From NCBI GenBank assembly GCA_037178855.1, contig JASJZC010000003.1, forward strand, positions 310,001 to 374,000: a stretch of 64,000 nucleotides of DNA, written 5' to 3'. Position numbers and translations under genes: made by a program. The stretch's first letter is position 1; every line of letters begins with the position of its first letter. Positions 30,626-43,944 of this stretch are shown here, in pieces. Origin of the DNA: Oscheius sp. JU75 (taxonomy: Eukaryota > Nematoda > Chromadorea > Rhabditida > Rhabditidae). The notes under the pieces are model-generated. The model ran no database searches, was not told the DNA's origin, and saw only the letters and a program-made list of their open reading frames with translations.

Positions 30626-33600
30626 CTGAAAACAGAGCGTGAGTGAGTAAACGAACCGGAACGACGGTAGTGGGATTTGAGACAGAAAAGAATGAGACAA
30701 AGGAATGCCAGGTGGGGGTCCGGGTATCGCGTGCTTGCGTGTGTGTGAGTGAAGCCGAGGGCCTTCTTTCTTTCACTATCAAGAAAAAGCATCAGCTGGT
30801 AGGAAAGAAGAGATGGATTTGCGGAATGAAACAGAGAGACAGAGACAGAGACAGAGAAGATAGAAGTGAGACTGTTAATAGAGAACACGGATCTGATCAT
30901 CGACCAGCTGGAACCAAATTGAATAGGGGCACAATGTTGACACCATCGTGCAGCTCTCTTCACAAGCATCAACGGCTGGCAAATAGGGCCCCGTGCCTGC
31001 AGGCGCTCTCTCAGAGTGAATGAGTCACCAGTGCGGTATGCTAATCAGCGTGGCATAAAGGTTGTCCCGGGCCAGCTGTGACTCATTCACGTCAGTATGC
31101 ATACATATTTGGAAGGGTGTCGGTCGTGACAGAGAGCCAGAAAAAAACAAAAAGAAAGAGAGAGAGAGAGAGAGTGAGACAATTTTTAAACTTTGAGCAA
31201 AGATTGGCGGTCAAAAACTGGTGGATTTTGACAGGAAATGTGCTGACCATGCTGCGGAAAAGGGCTGAGCCCTTCCGCTGACCAGCCAGGCAGCAGCAGT
31301 GGGACAAACAAACAGAAGCCCGAGCCAGTCGCACAGAGAGAGAGAGAGAGAGAGAGACAGCGTTGGAAAACCATCAGAGCTGTGATTATCGATCCGCACC
31401 CGGGCTGTCTCTCTCGACCATAAACGGTGGAATCATGATATGGAAACGAATATCTTTCTCGAGATAGATGTGGCCCCCTGAGGAATGCGGACGATGTGTT
31501 TGCGGTCAACGGGCGCTGTTGCCCCTCCTGTTGCCCCGATAAGAGGGGGCTGAAGAGAGACAGAGAGACAGACGATGGCCATCTGATAAACAGCCGGTGC
31601 GCGAGGTCCCCGAGATATATGCCTTTTATGGGCAACGGATAGCACCTGGCACAGATTGTGATCTCGAGAAAAACTCTCAATGAAAGAGCTCACCGTCTCT
31701 CTGTGTTCCCGCCTATTTGTCGCTCTAGGTATGTCTCTCTGCTTCTCCACCTCTGTATTACTCTATAAATCTGTTCCTGCATCTTTCTGTCATACTGTCT
31801 CTCTGTTTCTCACTACAGATCGGATCAGATTTGATGCCAGTATATTTCATACGCGGATAACATGTTCAACTTTGCACAAAAACAAATCAATTACTGCAGT
31901 CAAAAGAAGCTAGGCACAATTTAAATTCAAGATTTAAGTTTAAGCAGATACAAGTGCGGCTCATGATAGGTAGGTGATGTTCTAGTCGGCTTACCGTGGC
32001 AGGAGAAACGTTCCCCCAACGAAGCTATCTCCCAAACTGACTCGCTTTGTCAACAACTAGTGTGCGCACAAAGTATTGCACATTAATTGCAATAATGGCT
32101 TCATACACACACATACAGACACACAGAGACTTTTGGGCGTTTTGAACTAGATTTCTATACGAATAGGACTAAAAGTGGAAAAGTGACATAAAATTGTACC
32201 CAGACCAGAGAGGGTCAACAACGCGGATTAGCGACAGGTGCCAATGGCAATATTGGCCAGGTTGGCAAAAGCGAGCGCGCCCAAAGGATTAGCCATGGGA
32301 CCATGTGCACCGGACTGTTAACAGCCGTCACATTGGGTTATATTGGATAATTAGAGGTGGCTTGTTATGATGAAGACTTGAAAATACGAGACCTACATTG
32401 TCGTAAATGCTGTCGGACCTCGAGAAGACGTGATCCCTCTTCTGGAAGACGCGCATCCTGTAAATTAGGCTTGTAGGAATTGGCTGTGGGCATTTATACT
32501 GCGGAGAAGGGGTGAGTCAAGAGAAAAATGAGCTATTTTCGCCGGGAAATTGACGTGGAAGCTTGGAAACTAATCATTTTGTGGGTGGACAGAGGGAGTC
32601 ATCGGGACAGTAGTAGAGAGAGACAGAGAGAGTCAGGTGATCCAAATAGCGAGAATAAGTCACTGAAAATCCGGAAGTTCTTGCTTCTCACCCTGGTCTA
32701 TCGGGCTAATTGGATCAGACTTTCATCGCCCACTTTGCAGAATTTGCAGAATCAAAAGAGACAGGTACTAGAGACGAAGAGACAGTGAAGGGAGCTGACC
32801 AGATGGAATGGTAGTCACGACGAAAAGACCCCATTTCCAGTGACTTCTTTGCTTCTATGGAGTCAATAAAGTTTCTCCGAATTAGAGGTAACCCGTTCTG
32901 GATAACGGCAGGCTCAATAACGAAACTTTCCGTATGGCTGAAACATAAATGGGATAACCATTTAGATTAGATGACCTGGCCTTTAGTTGAATAAGGACAA
33001 GAGCCCGGCTGAAAGTTTGACTAACAAATGCTACCACGAGTTCCAATATAACCGAACAGAACAATGGTTCATTCCCAATATGACATTGTCGCATATGCCT
33101 CAAGAATTTGAGGAATGTTCTTCAACACCCCGTGGACAGATGGCATCGGCAAACTGGCCTCTGAACGCACCCCATTCAAATTTTGCGGCTAGGAAAAGAA
33201 ATGACAAATAATGGTCGGTCGAGAGAAGATGGATAAGGACAGAAATAGGCAATCTGTCTCTGTCACAGTTATGGAAAAACTTTACTTCGAGTAGAAAAAG
33301 CGGTTTCCTAAGCCAAAAATTGCTGCCACCCGCTCAATCTTTTCAGCCAAAAAAGAGGCACTTCTGCCGCCACGGCCACCTGTCCTAATCGGCTTCTTAC
33401 AGAGTCTTTAGCCGGAAAATGGCCGAAAGATTTCCGTAATTATGAGCAGAGATTGTAGTCGAGTAAACGCGGGGAACAGCGGGAGAACACCCCGCTGTGC
33501 CTAGGGAAATGAACAACAATCGCCGTTCATGTGTTAGTCAAAGGGGGAAAAGACGAATTGACACAGATCGTTTGGATTCGGGAATTTGATCGTAGTCGAG

Positions 33601-33666
33601 AATCAAACCATAAAAATCTCGTTTATTCAAAGTATCACAGTAGGTGTTTTTGGCTTTGCATACCCG
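30626..33666. other. Spacer between the Shroom-like gene and WDR81
   Basis: About 3 kb with no exon I can support. It contains GA arrays (about 30830-30860, 31150-31175 and 31335-31355) and CT runs (about 31690-31810). Possible 5' exons of the Shroom-like gene may be hidden here. Several open frames are antisense or low-complexity. Confidence 0.45.
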
Positions 33667-36600
33667 CTAGCACATGAGATACATGGAACCGTTTTGGTAG
33701 CCGACCAGGAAGGCATTGTTCAAAGGAAGGCGAAGGATAGAAGTGGCGTCGCCTCGCAATTTTGTTTCGAGAACCTGAGACTATGATTCCTGGGTTTAAG
33801 GTTACTACCTACCTGCTCCGTTTCATTGTACATCCGAAGGATTGAACTGGTTTGAAGAGTTGTCAGTAGTTGGCCGTCGAAACAGGCAGCTGAGACGACA
33901 TCGGGTAGTCGACGAGTGACAGAGATTCTTGGGGTTGTTGAGAAAATGGTACCGGGTTCGTCTGAATCACAGACGAGGAAATCTTGGTCTGTGAGCCAGT
34001 GGATCTGTAAGAAAGGGCAGAGAGATAGAGTTGCAAAAAAGAGAGACTTACCCCCGTAGGATGAGAACTGTTTCCATGACTCAGTGAACCAACTTTTCCC
34101 GTCCTACTGTCCATCACCAATACTGTTCCATTGGAAAGAGCCACGGCCATCTTATGACTCGACTGATGGACTGTCACTGCCCTGGTCAAGCCAGAAGTAT
34201 TGGCTACTTTCAGCTCAGCTGTCCAGTTCCCACATCGGACATCGACGAGTCTGACAGTAGAATGTAGACTGGAGATAGCTGCCACAGTTGTTCTGTTTAC
34301 TACAGCCAGGGAAGAGACAAGTCCCTCTGGCCAGTCGAGTTGGAACAGAGAGATTCCTCTAAAGGGATCCCAGACATGGACCGAACCATCGGCAGAAGCA
34401 ATAGATCCATCAGGAACGGCCAGTACTGAGACTACGGAACGGGAGTGACCAGTATAGGACCACTGGGCCTCGACCTTCTCCTGCTCGCATTTCATGGACC
34501 AGAGTCTGAAAGTTGACTGATCAAGGGAGATGCTAAATCCCACTTGACTGTCTTGTCTGACGACCCAGAGATGTACGAGTTTTCGTTGGACAGAGCTGTA
34601 ATACACTTGATCGATCCGGTATGACCCTCAAATGAGCACAAGTTCAGTTGATCCAGCCGATAGGTGGGTCGATTGGAAGAGACAGCAGCGACTGCGACCC
34701 TTGCACACCAGAGGGCTGACAGAGAGCCAGAGTCACATGGAGCCAGACCACCTATAGATGCTGGGGATGTACCAAAAGTAGCGGGAGAGTAGAGTCGATT
34801 CCCGGAGGGGAGAGAGTGTGAGAGCTGGAACTGTGGCTGCTGAAGAGCTGGGATGAAACTGGGCGAGCCACGGGGTGATCCAATTGGTGGGGCTGAAAAG
34901 AAGTCTCTCTTTCTCACTACCTCCTCGTCTTTCGATCATTCTGTCTCCCTCTCTCTCTGTCCTTCTGTCTCGTTCTCTCTCTGTCTCCCCGTCTCTCCGT
35001 CACTCTATCTCTTTGTCTCACTGTCGTAGCAAACCAACCAGTACCAAGATTCGTTACGAAAGGAACCAAAAATGCCGGATCGGGACAGAGGGCTGTGAGC
35101 AGAGGCACTCCCCAGTCGAGAACAAATCGGTCGACGGTAGCCGTGGCTAGCCATAGAGGTACGGGAAAGAATTCCTGGAAACAGCGAATTGTTCCAAATT
35201 GAATTGGTCCGAACCTTATGTGGTTGTTCCTTCTCCCTAATCTGAAGCTTCTCATCAGCAAAATACAGTCCACTGAAGCTGTTGAAGAGAGACGAGAAGG
35301 GTGTCTTCATGTGGGTCCTAGCTACTTCTGCCCCAACTCTCATTGAAATCTCGTGGAGGACAGTGACAGCTCGGCAGAGAATAATCAATCGGTTGCGGGA
35401 GCAGGTGAACTGACTAGTGTTCAGGAGACAGGATTGGATGATCCGGGAGAGAACCTTGTCGATGATGTAGTCCTGAAAAATACTTTCTTTCAACCACCGC
35501 CGTCATTCGAACTGGAGATGTTGGGGAATCAATCTCGCGAAATCCAAAAAAATGTCCTCCTAATCGCTCAAATTACCAGACAAGCCCCTAACCACTCGGC
35601 CTTTGGCGTAATTTTTCCAAGACAATACGGGAGCGACGTCGGAACATGATTCTGGTGCTAGTTTTTTTTCCAAAATGTTCCAATTTGTCGGTAAGTCACA
35701 AGAAAAAGCTCAAACTCCGTTTCTAAAGAGTGATCATACTTTGTGGGGACATTTAGGAATGCTTGTTTATAAGACCGGTGGTTTAAGGCCAGTCAGTTTA
35801 CAATGGACCCAAAGCCTTGCCTGTAGGTAGCTCATCAGCAAATGGTCACTCATAGCCATGGCTGACAAGTTCAGAAGCCGCAGAGCTGCTATCAGTGAGA
35901 CTTCAAGAATCGGGGTTGCTCTCTTGTGCCACTGCTCGACCAAGTCCACACAGAAGGGAATGTACTGCGTGGTGATGAAGGTGACAGAGTAGGTGGCGGC
36001 TATTTCTGTCAAGGCTTCGAGAACTTTCAGGCACTGGTTGTCGCCTTCAAGGGGGATGGAGAAGACGTTCTGAAACGGAAGCATATCAAAAGAAGATGGA
36101 TTCTTACCGTTAGCTCCTGATTCCTTCCAGACATTGCCATACCATCATAACAGGTACCCATGATCCGAAGCAGGTTGGCTGACAGGTAACGGGCACAGAC
36201 GACAGGCCCATATCTTTTGCTTAGCCATAGGATGGATTCCTTGGCTACGACACTTCTATCGTACTTCCTGCTCACAACGGCCTCGACCAGTGGGGGTAGG
36301 AAAACGTCAAAGAACTTTGGAGCCCCGTAGATGACAGAGAGAGGGAGCAGAAAACGTCTGTCAAGCAGCTTGACAGAGGAGGACTCGTTGGATATGAGGT
36401 CGACCATTATAGGGACTAGATTGCTGAGGGATTGTTCATCGACACTTCGGGCAACGACTGCTATCAGTCGGTGGGCCTAAAGACAAAATTGAACTTGACC
36501 CTTGTTAAGTATACTCACCACATTAACAGCTGCATCTGGGTCTTCCAGAAGTCTCCTAACCAAAGGGACCACCACAAATTGCATGTCTTCACTTTTAGCC

Positions 36601-38923
36601 ACAAACTTTTTGAGGGCATCGGCCTCTCTGGCCAAGTAGGCTTGGACACGATTGTCTGTAATGGACAGGTCTCTTTGTCTCTCTGGCTCTGTCTCTGGCT
36701 CTTCTTCCTCACATAAAACTTCAGGACTTACAGTCATTCCCTCCCACTATCGACCTTCTCAGAATATGCAGAGAGTAAAATGAGGCCAGTTGATCGTGAT
36801 GAGAGACCAGAGGAAACGGTACATTCAGTTCAGTCAACAAGAATAGTGGGAAGGCCTTTGGAAGCGGAAGAGTCTCTTTCTTGACACAGTGGACCTGGAT
36901 CAGGTCTTGTAGAGGTCTAAAACCGGAACTTAAGATCATTTTTCAGATCTTACAAGGGTAGGAGGTAGCCATGTTGACGACAGTTTTTCTCCAATAACTT
37001 TTTATCGAAGCTTCCATAAGTCACAGGAGCCAAACAGATCTGTGCCAGAAGCCATATCGAACTGGTGATCAGGGACGAGTACTCTTGGTGTCTCTGAACT
37101 TTTCTGTTTAGGGTGCAGACTCTCTCGACTCACCATCTCCCTCAGCTTCCTATAGATTCCCACTAGACTGTCCTCGTCCCCTTTCTGTTCCTTGACCACT
37201 TCCTTCTTTTCCTCCAAAATATCCATTCTCAGCAATTTTTCCTCCAATGACTCTTGTCCAGTTTCTTTCTTAGGGTGAGGCTTGTCGAATAGCTGAACCA
37301 CACCCCATCTCCTCAGTCTGTGTGTGGATTTCTCGACCAGGGACAAGTGCACATTGAGGGAACGGACTGCCTCGTCTCCTGAGAGCTAAACCAGGGTTTA
37401 GGGAATTTAAAGTAATCTGTTACTAGATGTCCGAAAGTCAAGTCAATCCACTGGTGAAGGTTATTCGAGACTTCATTGGACTCTAGCATGTTCCGATGCC
37501 AGTTTATGAATTCTTGCGGCGTTTTGATGAAGGAGGGGAGTTCAAGATCGGGCATGTCGGGATGAACAGATTCTGAAGTTTCATTAAAAAAATTTAATGG
37601 TACGCTCACTGAAAATCTCCGGAGAATCATAAAATTCTGGGATGCATTCGTCCGGAGTCCAGGTGTACATTCTAGAGACACTGACGGGGTATTCAAGCGG
37701 GACCCACTAAAATAATTTGTTCAAAAACTAAAATGTTTGAAGTACTTTGCTCCGAACATGCTTGCAAAGTTTTTCTTTTGGTTCGACTCTTGCCCGGTAA
37801 ACCATATACCCGATATCTGATAACAGCTCAGAGACATGGTGTGAGGGTGTCCGACCGTAGGTTTCTCTGAAAATCCTGGTCTTCAGACGATACGGAAGAG
37901 ACAAATACCGCAACTGATCGTCTCCCTTATTCATTCGGAACTTTGTCCTGTTCAATGGTCTCCAGCCCCCATCCTTCCTTGAAAAGTCACACACCCATGG
38001 GAAGACTGGGTGGTTGTGTACCTCTCCTCGTCGCCTTCCAACCGCCCTGTTCAGATCCGTCAGGTAGTCGAAATTGGATCTCTTTCCCGCCATCCATTGT
38101 TGTGTACACGCGGCCAGGTCGACTCTAAACACTGGGCTGAATGTTTACATGAATTGCTACCTGGATTCCGGGAAAATCGAAGCTATCGGATCGAAAATAA
38201 GCCACAAGGCATCGTCACAAGATAAAGCATGTAATTCAAGGGGTACATTTAAGCCAAGTCCGTACAACTGCCCGATCAGTTCAGCGACTTGGGTTGTCAT
38301 CAGGTTCAAAACCTTAAAAATTGCAGTATTTCATTACGAGAATGCATAAACCTGGCTCTCGTAGTCGACATTACTCGAATGGAAACGCAAGACTATCTCC
38401 AGCGGCAGGAAATCTTCGTCTACGAACGAATCGACGACCGTAATCAGCTCTTTTTCGGTAATTATCCAGGCCAAATAGGACATGACATGTGGATGCAAAC
38501 GTAGTCGACAGAGAGTGGTGGAAATTGAGCCATTCTGAGAAAATGAAAGAGTCGCACTAAACTCCCCACCTTCTCAATGTATGCATACGAAAGGCCGAGT
38601 CTTTGAACCACAGAGATCCAATGTTGGACAAATGATAATTTATCGGGTATCTTCACTACTTCTTTCCCAGAAAAACATAGATTTTCGAGATTTTCAAAGG
38701 GCGGTTTCTCTCTGAAACATCGCCATTGTTTACAAAATAATAAAGATGTAAATTACCTTGGAAACAATTCTTGATAACCTGGAGCGCAATCGATAGATGA
38801 AAAATATTTCAAGGTCACATTTCTATCTCCAGAGCTGTACTTTCGAGTCGAAAATGTCCTTGGTTGTTGAAAAATCCATTTTCGGCAATCTTCGGCCACA
38901 TGTCGCAAGAATTCATTGTCCAT
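33667..38923 (-). CDS. WDR81 homolog (BEACH and WD40 protein)
   Basis: Nineteen exons, 1361 residues: 38923-38757, 38711-38570, 38534-38352, 38312-38161, 38124-37746, 37706-37610, 37572-37424, 37385-37134, 37081-36954, 36916-36732, 36655-36519, 36476-36108, 36069-35821, 35472-35215, 35174-35039, 34892-34544, 34505-34052, 34004-33813, 33774-33667. The BEACH domain (about residues 215-440) shows NYDYL-like [42 protein letters not shown] and [11 protein letters not shown] kinase-like remnant ([11 protein letters not shown]) and a HEAT-like middle follow. The WD40 end has [21 protein letters not shown] and [12 protein letters not shown]81 with WDR91 restrains class III PI3-kinase on endosomes and aids aggrephagy. 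It is shorter than the vertebrate protein (about 1940). Intron 13 begins GC. Confidence 0.95.
34930..35032 (+). repeat. CTGTCTCT array inside a WDR81 intron
   Basis: The 146-nt intron 34893-35038 (minus gene) is almost wholly CTCTCTGTCTCC-type repeat on the plus strand, that is AGAGACAG on the sense strand of the gene. Confidence 0.85.
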
Positions 38924-40102
38924 GATGCATAGCGAGTCTGGAATTGAAGAGTGATTAAAAATGTTTGCTGAAAGTGACTAAAAAATACTTAGAAAGTAAA
39001 AATGAAGACAAAAATCTGTTTAAAAGCAGCCGGACTTCAAAAAATGTCTCCTAGAAACCAGGTTTTTACTTGGAACTCAATTTCTTACAGATTTTGGCAT
39101 GCTAAAACCGATAATGTGGAGGAAATTTCTTGAAAAAGTTTTACAAGGCAACTTGAAAAAAACGGAGACAGGTCAAGGGTCCTTTTCCCCTAGACGGCTA
39201 TAGTGAGTCAGAGACGCAGACCTACACTAGCCAAGCTTGGACGCCATTCGAAGGTCCATTATTCAGACTCTCACGATTTTTTACTTTTCGGCATCTTTTT
39301 CACCCTTCTTTTTTTCGTGATTTTTGTTGCAAAATGGTCAGACTCTAGCAGAGAAACCGTTTAAAGTCTTTTTGGTACGTTTTGAAGGTACGTCCCCCAT
39401 ATCTCGGGCGAAAAGTGTTTAGGTAATGTTCTAAAATATTTTGAGACGTCCATTTAAAGGTTTTTTTTATGTTTTATACTTTTCTATGTTTTTCGAACAT
39501 GTTTAAAGTTTCTTAGAGTGGTTTTGTTGGGCCCTGAAGTCCAGAAGAAATTCTTGGCTCAAGTCCAATATTTTTTGCTTATATTAAATTTGGTTACTTA
39601 CAATTTTTTCATTTCGTTTCTTCCCTAAAACCGATATATTTGAAAAGAAAGACAGTTTTAAAAGGCTTTGAAAAGGAAATTTTGGTAAAATTACCCTTTT
39701 TCGAAATCCTGACACATCAAGGTCGTTTCTTCGGAATTCTATGCGCCCCAGCTATTTCTATACCTTATTCCAATTTTTTCACTTACTTTTTATATAGCTG
39801 ACTTATTCTTTAGGTGACGTATTCATAAAAACCTTTTTTAAAAATAGTCTTTTTTGAAACATGCGACCACACCCTTATGCCGTCACGCAGCCGGTCCGCA
39901 AATCGTTACTCTGTTGCAACGAGTATTCAGAAACTAACTCCAACCATCTCTTTTAATTTTTTTTAGATGTCTTCCCTCAGAAAGTTTAATATTCGCTAAC
40001 TATTTCTGCTTGTTGTCTGATTCGCTAGAACTTTAAAACTTCTCTTAATTGTCTGGACCAAACATTTCTCATCTTTTTTTCCTGAAACACCTACTATTTC
40101 AG
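38924..40102. other. T-rich spacer between WDR81 and the PHD gene
   Basis: No exon supported. The likely 5' exon or exons of the PHD gene lie here; an ATG at about 39967 (MSSLRKF) after a T-rich acceptor is a candidate, but I could not join it in phase. Confidence 0.45.
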
Positions 40103-41977
40103 TACCCAAGATTGCACCGGAGCTAGAATCCCGTTCTATGCCCCCACCGCCAGCAGTGGCCGGTCCAAGTACCAGTACAGCAGCAGGACCACAGCTGGTT
40201 ATACCTTTACAACAGCCACCATCAGAGCCAACACCACCGCCTCCACCGCGAGAACTTCCACCTCCGAAAAGAAAAATCTGCCCGGAGTACATTGTTGAGC
40301 GGCTAGAACAAGACTGGAGAAGAAAGTGAGTGGTCAAATTAGTTCTTTGCTAAATACAACTATTTCAGACGCCACGCTGCGTTACGAAACAGCTGTATGA
40401 AACTACAAGCGAGGCTTATACCCCTGGTTAAAAGAAAAAGCAACTTGTTGAGTGATGGAGAGCTAGCAGAGGTAATTTTTTTGACTTCATCTCCATATTT
40501 GGGTTATTGCTGTTGATCAAATTTGTGGGAACTGACGTGAATTATTCTGTTATATGACGAAATAACAAAAAAAAATTTCAGATGACAGGCGAGTTGCTCG
40601 TCCTTCGGAGCGCCTCAGCTGGAACAAGGCTAGTAGCTGCGGAACAAGGCAACCGGATATTTAGATTGACAGGACTAGAGAGACCTCCCGAGGAAAAACG
40701 TAATCTGCTTCTCTTTTTTCTATTGACTATATCATTTTTAGCAAAACGGTTCAAATTACAACGAAAGGAGCGCGTCGATTATCAACGAATACACTTGGCA
40801 AGGAACTTTGACCTCACCCCGATTGTACCAAAGCCGGCGATAGAGAGAACACCGAAAGAAAGAATCATGGCCATGGTCAAGGTGCGTTTTTAAAATTGAA
40901 GTTTTGAATTTTTCTGCCGCACGACGGCTTGTAAACAGTGGGCACGAGTGATGGGATTATTGCAAATTGAATTGGCTGGTGTTCATGGCGGAGATGTTGT
41001 TACTATGCGGGGGACACATGTTCACCGCTGTTTTCTTCACCTCGCGTTTACCTATGCCATTTTTATTTTTTTGGCCCAAAAGTTAAACTCACGTAGTCGG
41101 AGAAATTTTAAAGTTTTCACATCCTTTGACAATTATTATCTTTGCAGCCTCATCGATCCCTATTACCCCCGGCAACACCCACGACACCTCCAGTTATCTC
41201 AGCTCTCGAGCCGGAAAGCAACGGCCGGGAAGATGATGATTCACCGGATACCCCTCCTCTGGCTACGACCAAAGGAAAACGGAAAGTGGCGCAGCTTTTT
41301 GCTCCAATTGTGCATACGACACCTGTTGAGATAAAAGAAAAGCTGGAGAAGAAGCCTAAAAAGGTAAGCAGCTTTTTTAACGCAATAACAACTTCTTCAG
41401 GACTCGACAATGAAAAAGAGAACGTCTAACAGGTTAAGCAGGACACCGAGAGTTAATACTAAGGAGGAGGAAGAGTTGACTTACTGCTTCTGCAGTCGAG
41501 TGAGTTTTGAAGACGGTTTCTAGAGAACTTAACTATTTACAGATATCTTTCGGTGAAATGGTCGCCTGTGACAATGAAAAGTGTGATATCGAGTGGTTCC
41601 ACTTTGAATGTATAGGATTGACGGCAAAGCCCAAGGTAAGTGATTTTATTTTTTTGAGCATAGCTTTAACCAAACCTTCTTCATGTGGGCTTTCATTAAC
41701 GCGAATTTGCTAAATCCGAATTCAAAGTAGTTAAAGGCAAAACCTCTACGTCGCGTAACTGAAAATCCGCAAGCTATAGGTACGGTTATTGTTATTTTCG
41801 TACCCGCTGCTTCCGACTTCACTCACGTTTTTGCAGGGAAAATGGTTCTGTCCAAACTGTCGTGCACCGGAACAATCTCCAAAGCCTTTCAAACCTGGGA
41901 TGACACCATCAGCACCATCTACCCCAAAAGTCGGCAACTTTCATGTGAAGGACAACGATATTGAAGACGACGATTGA
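40103..41977 (+). CDS. ING-type PHD-finger protein, 5' end unresolved
   Basis: Exons 40103-40325, 40369-40471, 40582-40699, 40742-40881, 41148-41363, 41401-41499, 41543-41635, 41837-41977 give at least 377 residues. The C-terminal PHD finger is clearly ING-type: [40 protein letters not shown], with the Cys4-His-Cys3 zinc ligands and the aromatic/acidic residues that read H3K4me3. The N-terminal part is unlike the usual ING helical domain: a proline-rich stretch ([27 protein letters not shown]), then a basic helical region ([31 protein letters not shown]) and a linker with [11 protein letters not shown] nuclear chromatin role is expected. The first coding exon was not found. Confidence 0.85.
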
Positions 41978-42331
41978 CCCCAGCATTTTTCTTTCTTTCT
42001 TCTCACCTCTTTCAAACTGTGATACTTAAGATGTTTGCATTTTTTTGTTACTTAAACTGTCTCTCACCTCCAGTGTGCTATCGACCTACACAAAAACATT
42101 GCCTCAATATCAAAAAACCTTACGAAACTCACTCCCTGAACTTTTGACTCCCTGCTCGCAAAAGACGGTTCTGTACATGCATTCAATTTTTTGTACTTAT
42201 CTTTTTCTTAAAAATCTAAAAGAAAAACATAAATAAAAAGTAAAACAACTTTTTTCCTTGTAATTTGCCGGTTTGTACCTAGGTTACATTTGCTCTTTTT
42301 CAAATGGTTCAGTTATATTTTTAGATAGAAA
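41978..42331. other. Spacer between the PHD gene and PYM
   Basis: About 350 nt, T-rich, no exon. Probably 3' UTR and promoter; AATAAA occurs at about 42230. Confidence 0.5.
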
Positions 42332-43212
42332 ATGTCGGCCGGTGGAGATATGAGGATAAAGACCAACGATGGTACTTTCATTGCTGCTTCTCAACGGTCA
42401 GATGGAACCTGGAGAAAAGCCAGAAGAGTAAAAGAAGGGTAAGCCGTGAAAGAATGTTTTGTAAACCAGCTGCCGATGGCAGCTTTGCAGCCCGTTTGGT
42501 CTTAGCTTAGTATTGATAACAGACGCCTTCGCCGCTTCCCTAGTAGCAAAAGTTGCCCCCACAGTCGACTTTTCACCTCGTCGCTTGACATGAAATGACT
42601 TGTCAGAACTTTTGGGTATTAGTGTTGACATGCAATTTGTGCGGACACCATGACAGACAGACGGACGGACGGACACCACTGCGCTTTAGTAAAGAAAGAT
42701 AGCTTGCCTCAATTCTTCCTGCTCAACTTTCCGTAAACAGAAATTACGTACTACGTGGTTGTATTTATAATACCGTTGATATTAGAACACGGTATATCAC
42801 ATTCCTTTCAGTTACGTCCCTCAAGACGAGCAGCCCAAGTACCAGAACAAGGCACAAGTTGCGGCTACATCCACAGGGGGCCGTCATGTCGTTGGAATGA
42901 CTCCACGAGCCATGGCCGCTGCTGCAGCTGCCGGACCCCGAGCTCCAATCACTTGTGTGGAAAAACCGAACGCAGCTATTACTCCGCAAGACCACATTCA
43001 GAAGAAGATCACGAATCTCCAAAAGAAAGTTGATGAGATCGATGATATGCAGGTAATTTTATATTATTTTTTTGCTAAGTAACCTCGTGTTTCAGAAGAA
43101 AATGGACAGTGGAGAGTTTAAGCCCCAGCCGAATCAAGTTGCAAAGATGACTAGAAAAGGAGAATACGAGGACAAAATTGCTGAATTGACGGCTGAACTG
43201 GAGAAGTTGTGA
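42332..43212 (+). CDS. PYM1: PYM (partner of Y14 and Mago)
   Basis: Exons 42332-42438, 42812-43052 and 43096-43212 give 154 residues. The N-terminal domain has the conserved sequence around [29 protein letters not shown], which in PYM binds the Mago-Y14 heterodimer. The C-terminal part is a charged helix (KKITNLQKKVDEIDD, EYEDKIAELTAELEKL) of the kind that contacts the 40S ribosome. PYM removes exon-junction complexes from spliced mRNA during the first rounds of translation. The protein is shorter than the human one (about 204) mainly in the linker. The 373-nt first intron holds a GACGGACGGACG microsatellite near 42655-42675. Confidence 0.95.
42650..42676 (+). repeat. GACA/GACG microsatellite
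   Basis: GACAGACAGACGGACGGACGGACA in PYM intron 1, tetranucleotide period. Confidence 0.8.
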
Positions 43213-43481
43213 AGAGCGTTTTATTGTGGTTCGGCGTTTGGAATTGTCGTTTCAGGGAATCTCATGAGATCAAATAAAATTTTGATTGCCGAATACCTTG
43301 CAATTTTTGCTTTAAAAATTGACAGAAAGTCAAACTATTTTAGTGAAGGATTTTACCCGAAAGTATATTCGATAAAGCTCGAAGACAAAGACAATGGCAT
43401 AGATTTTAAAAATGTAGGAAACGTTGCAGCAAGTACGGACCGAAAAGAAAATATTACTTCGTATTTTCTGAAAGCACTCTT

Positions 43482-43944
43482 TTAGAAATTCCAATGGGAA
43501 AGAGGCTCACCAGTGTAGACTCTTTTCAAAGTCTCAGAAATGACTTTCATGTCGGTTTCAATAGCCTTGGACCAATTCGCTACGTCACCGACTTCCTTCA
43601 GAGCATGATTCAGAGATTCTGTGATAGCAAGCCACTGCTCGGTTTGTTTGGCCAAGGCGGCAGCATTGTTCTCAAATCTTTTAGCCTCTACATCCAGCCT
43701 TTTCTGGTTGCCATAAGCTTGAGAGACTCTAAAACTTAAATTTTCGCAGCTCTGTCATAAACTCACTTAGCATTCAAGTGATCCACCACAGCGGATGAGA
43801 GATTGTGAGCAGCTACTATTGCTTCGTTTTTTAGCTTTTCTAAACTGCCAGTAGAAAAAAAACATTGCTCGTCTTACCCTGCGTCTCTTTCCGCAGTTGC
43901 TGTTTAGCGTTGTGCTCTTTGAGCATGGCCGACAGAGATGTCAT
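43482..43944 (-). CDS. BLOC1S1: BLOC-1 subunit 1 (GCN5L1)
   Basis: Exons 43944-43878, 43839-43767 and 43728-43482 join through two introns of exactly 38 nt, giving 128 residues, the usual family length. Conserved features are the start MLKEHNAKQ, the helix [33 protein letters not shown], and the C-terminal [19 protein letters not shown] block. The protein is a coiled-coil subunit of BLOC-1 and BORC, which act in lysosome-related organelle biogenesis and lysosome positioning. It is convergent with PYM (270 nt between stops) and divergent from MRPL16 (about 590 nt between starts). Confidence 0.95.

Noticed and set aside
31186-31680. Long minus-strand frames near 31.2-31.7 kb
   Set aside because: They are rich in Leu/Ser from GA/CT tracts, overlap in two frames, and show no family resemblance.
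39996-40337. Gly-rich minus-strand frame
   Set aside because: It is the antisense shadow of the proline-rich exon of the PHD gene.
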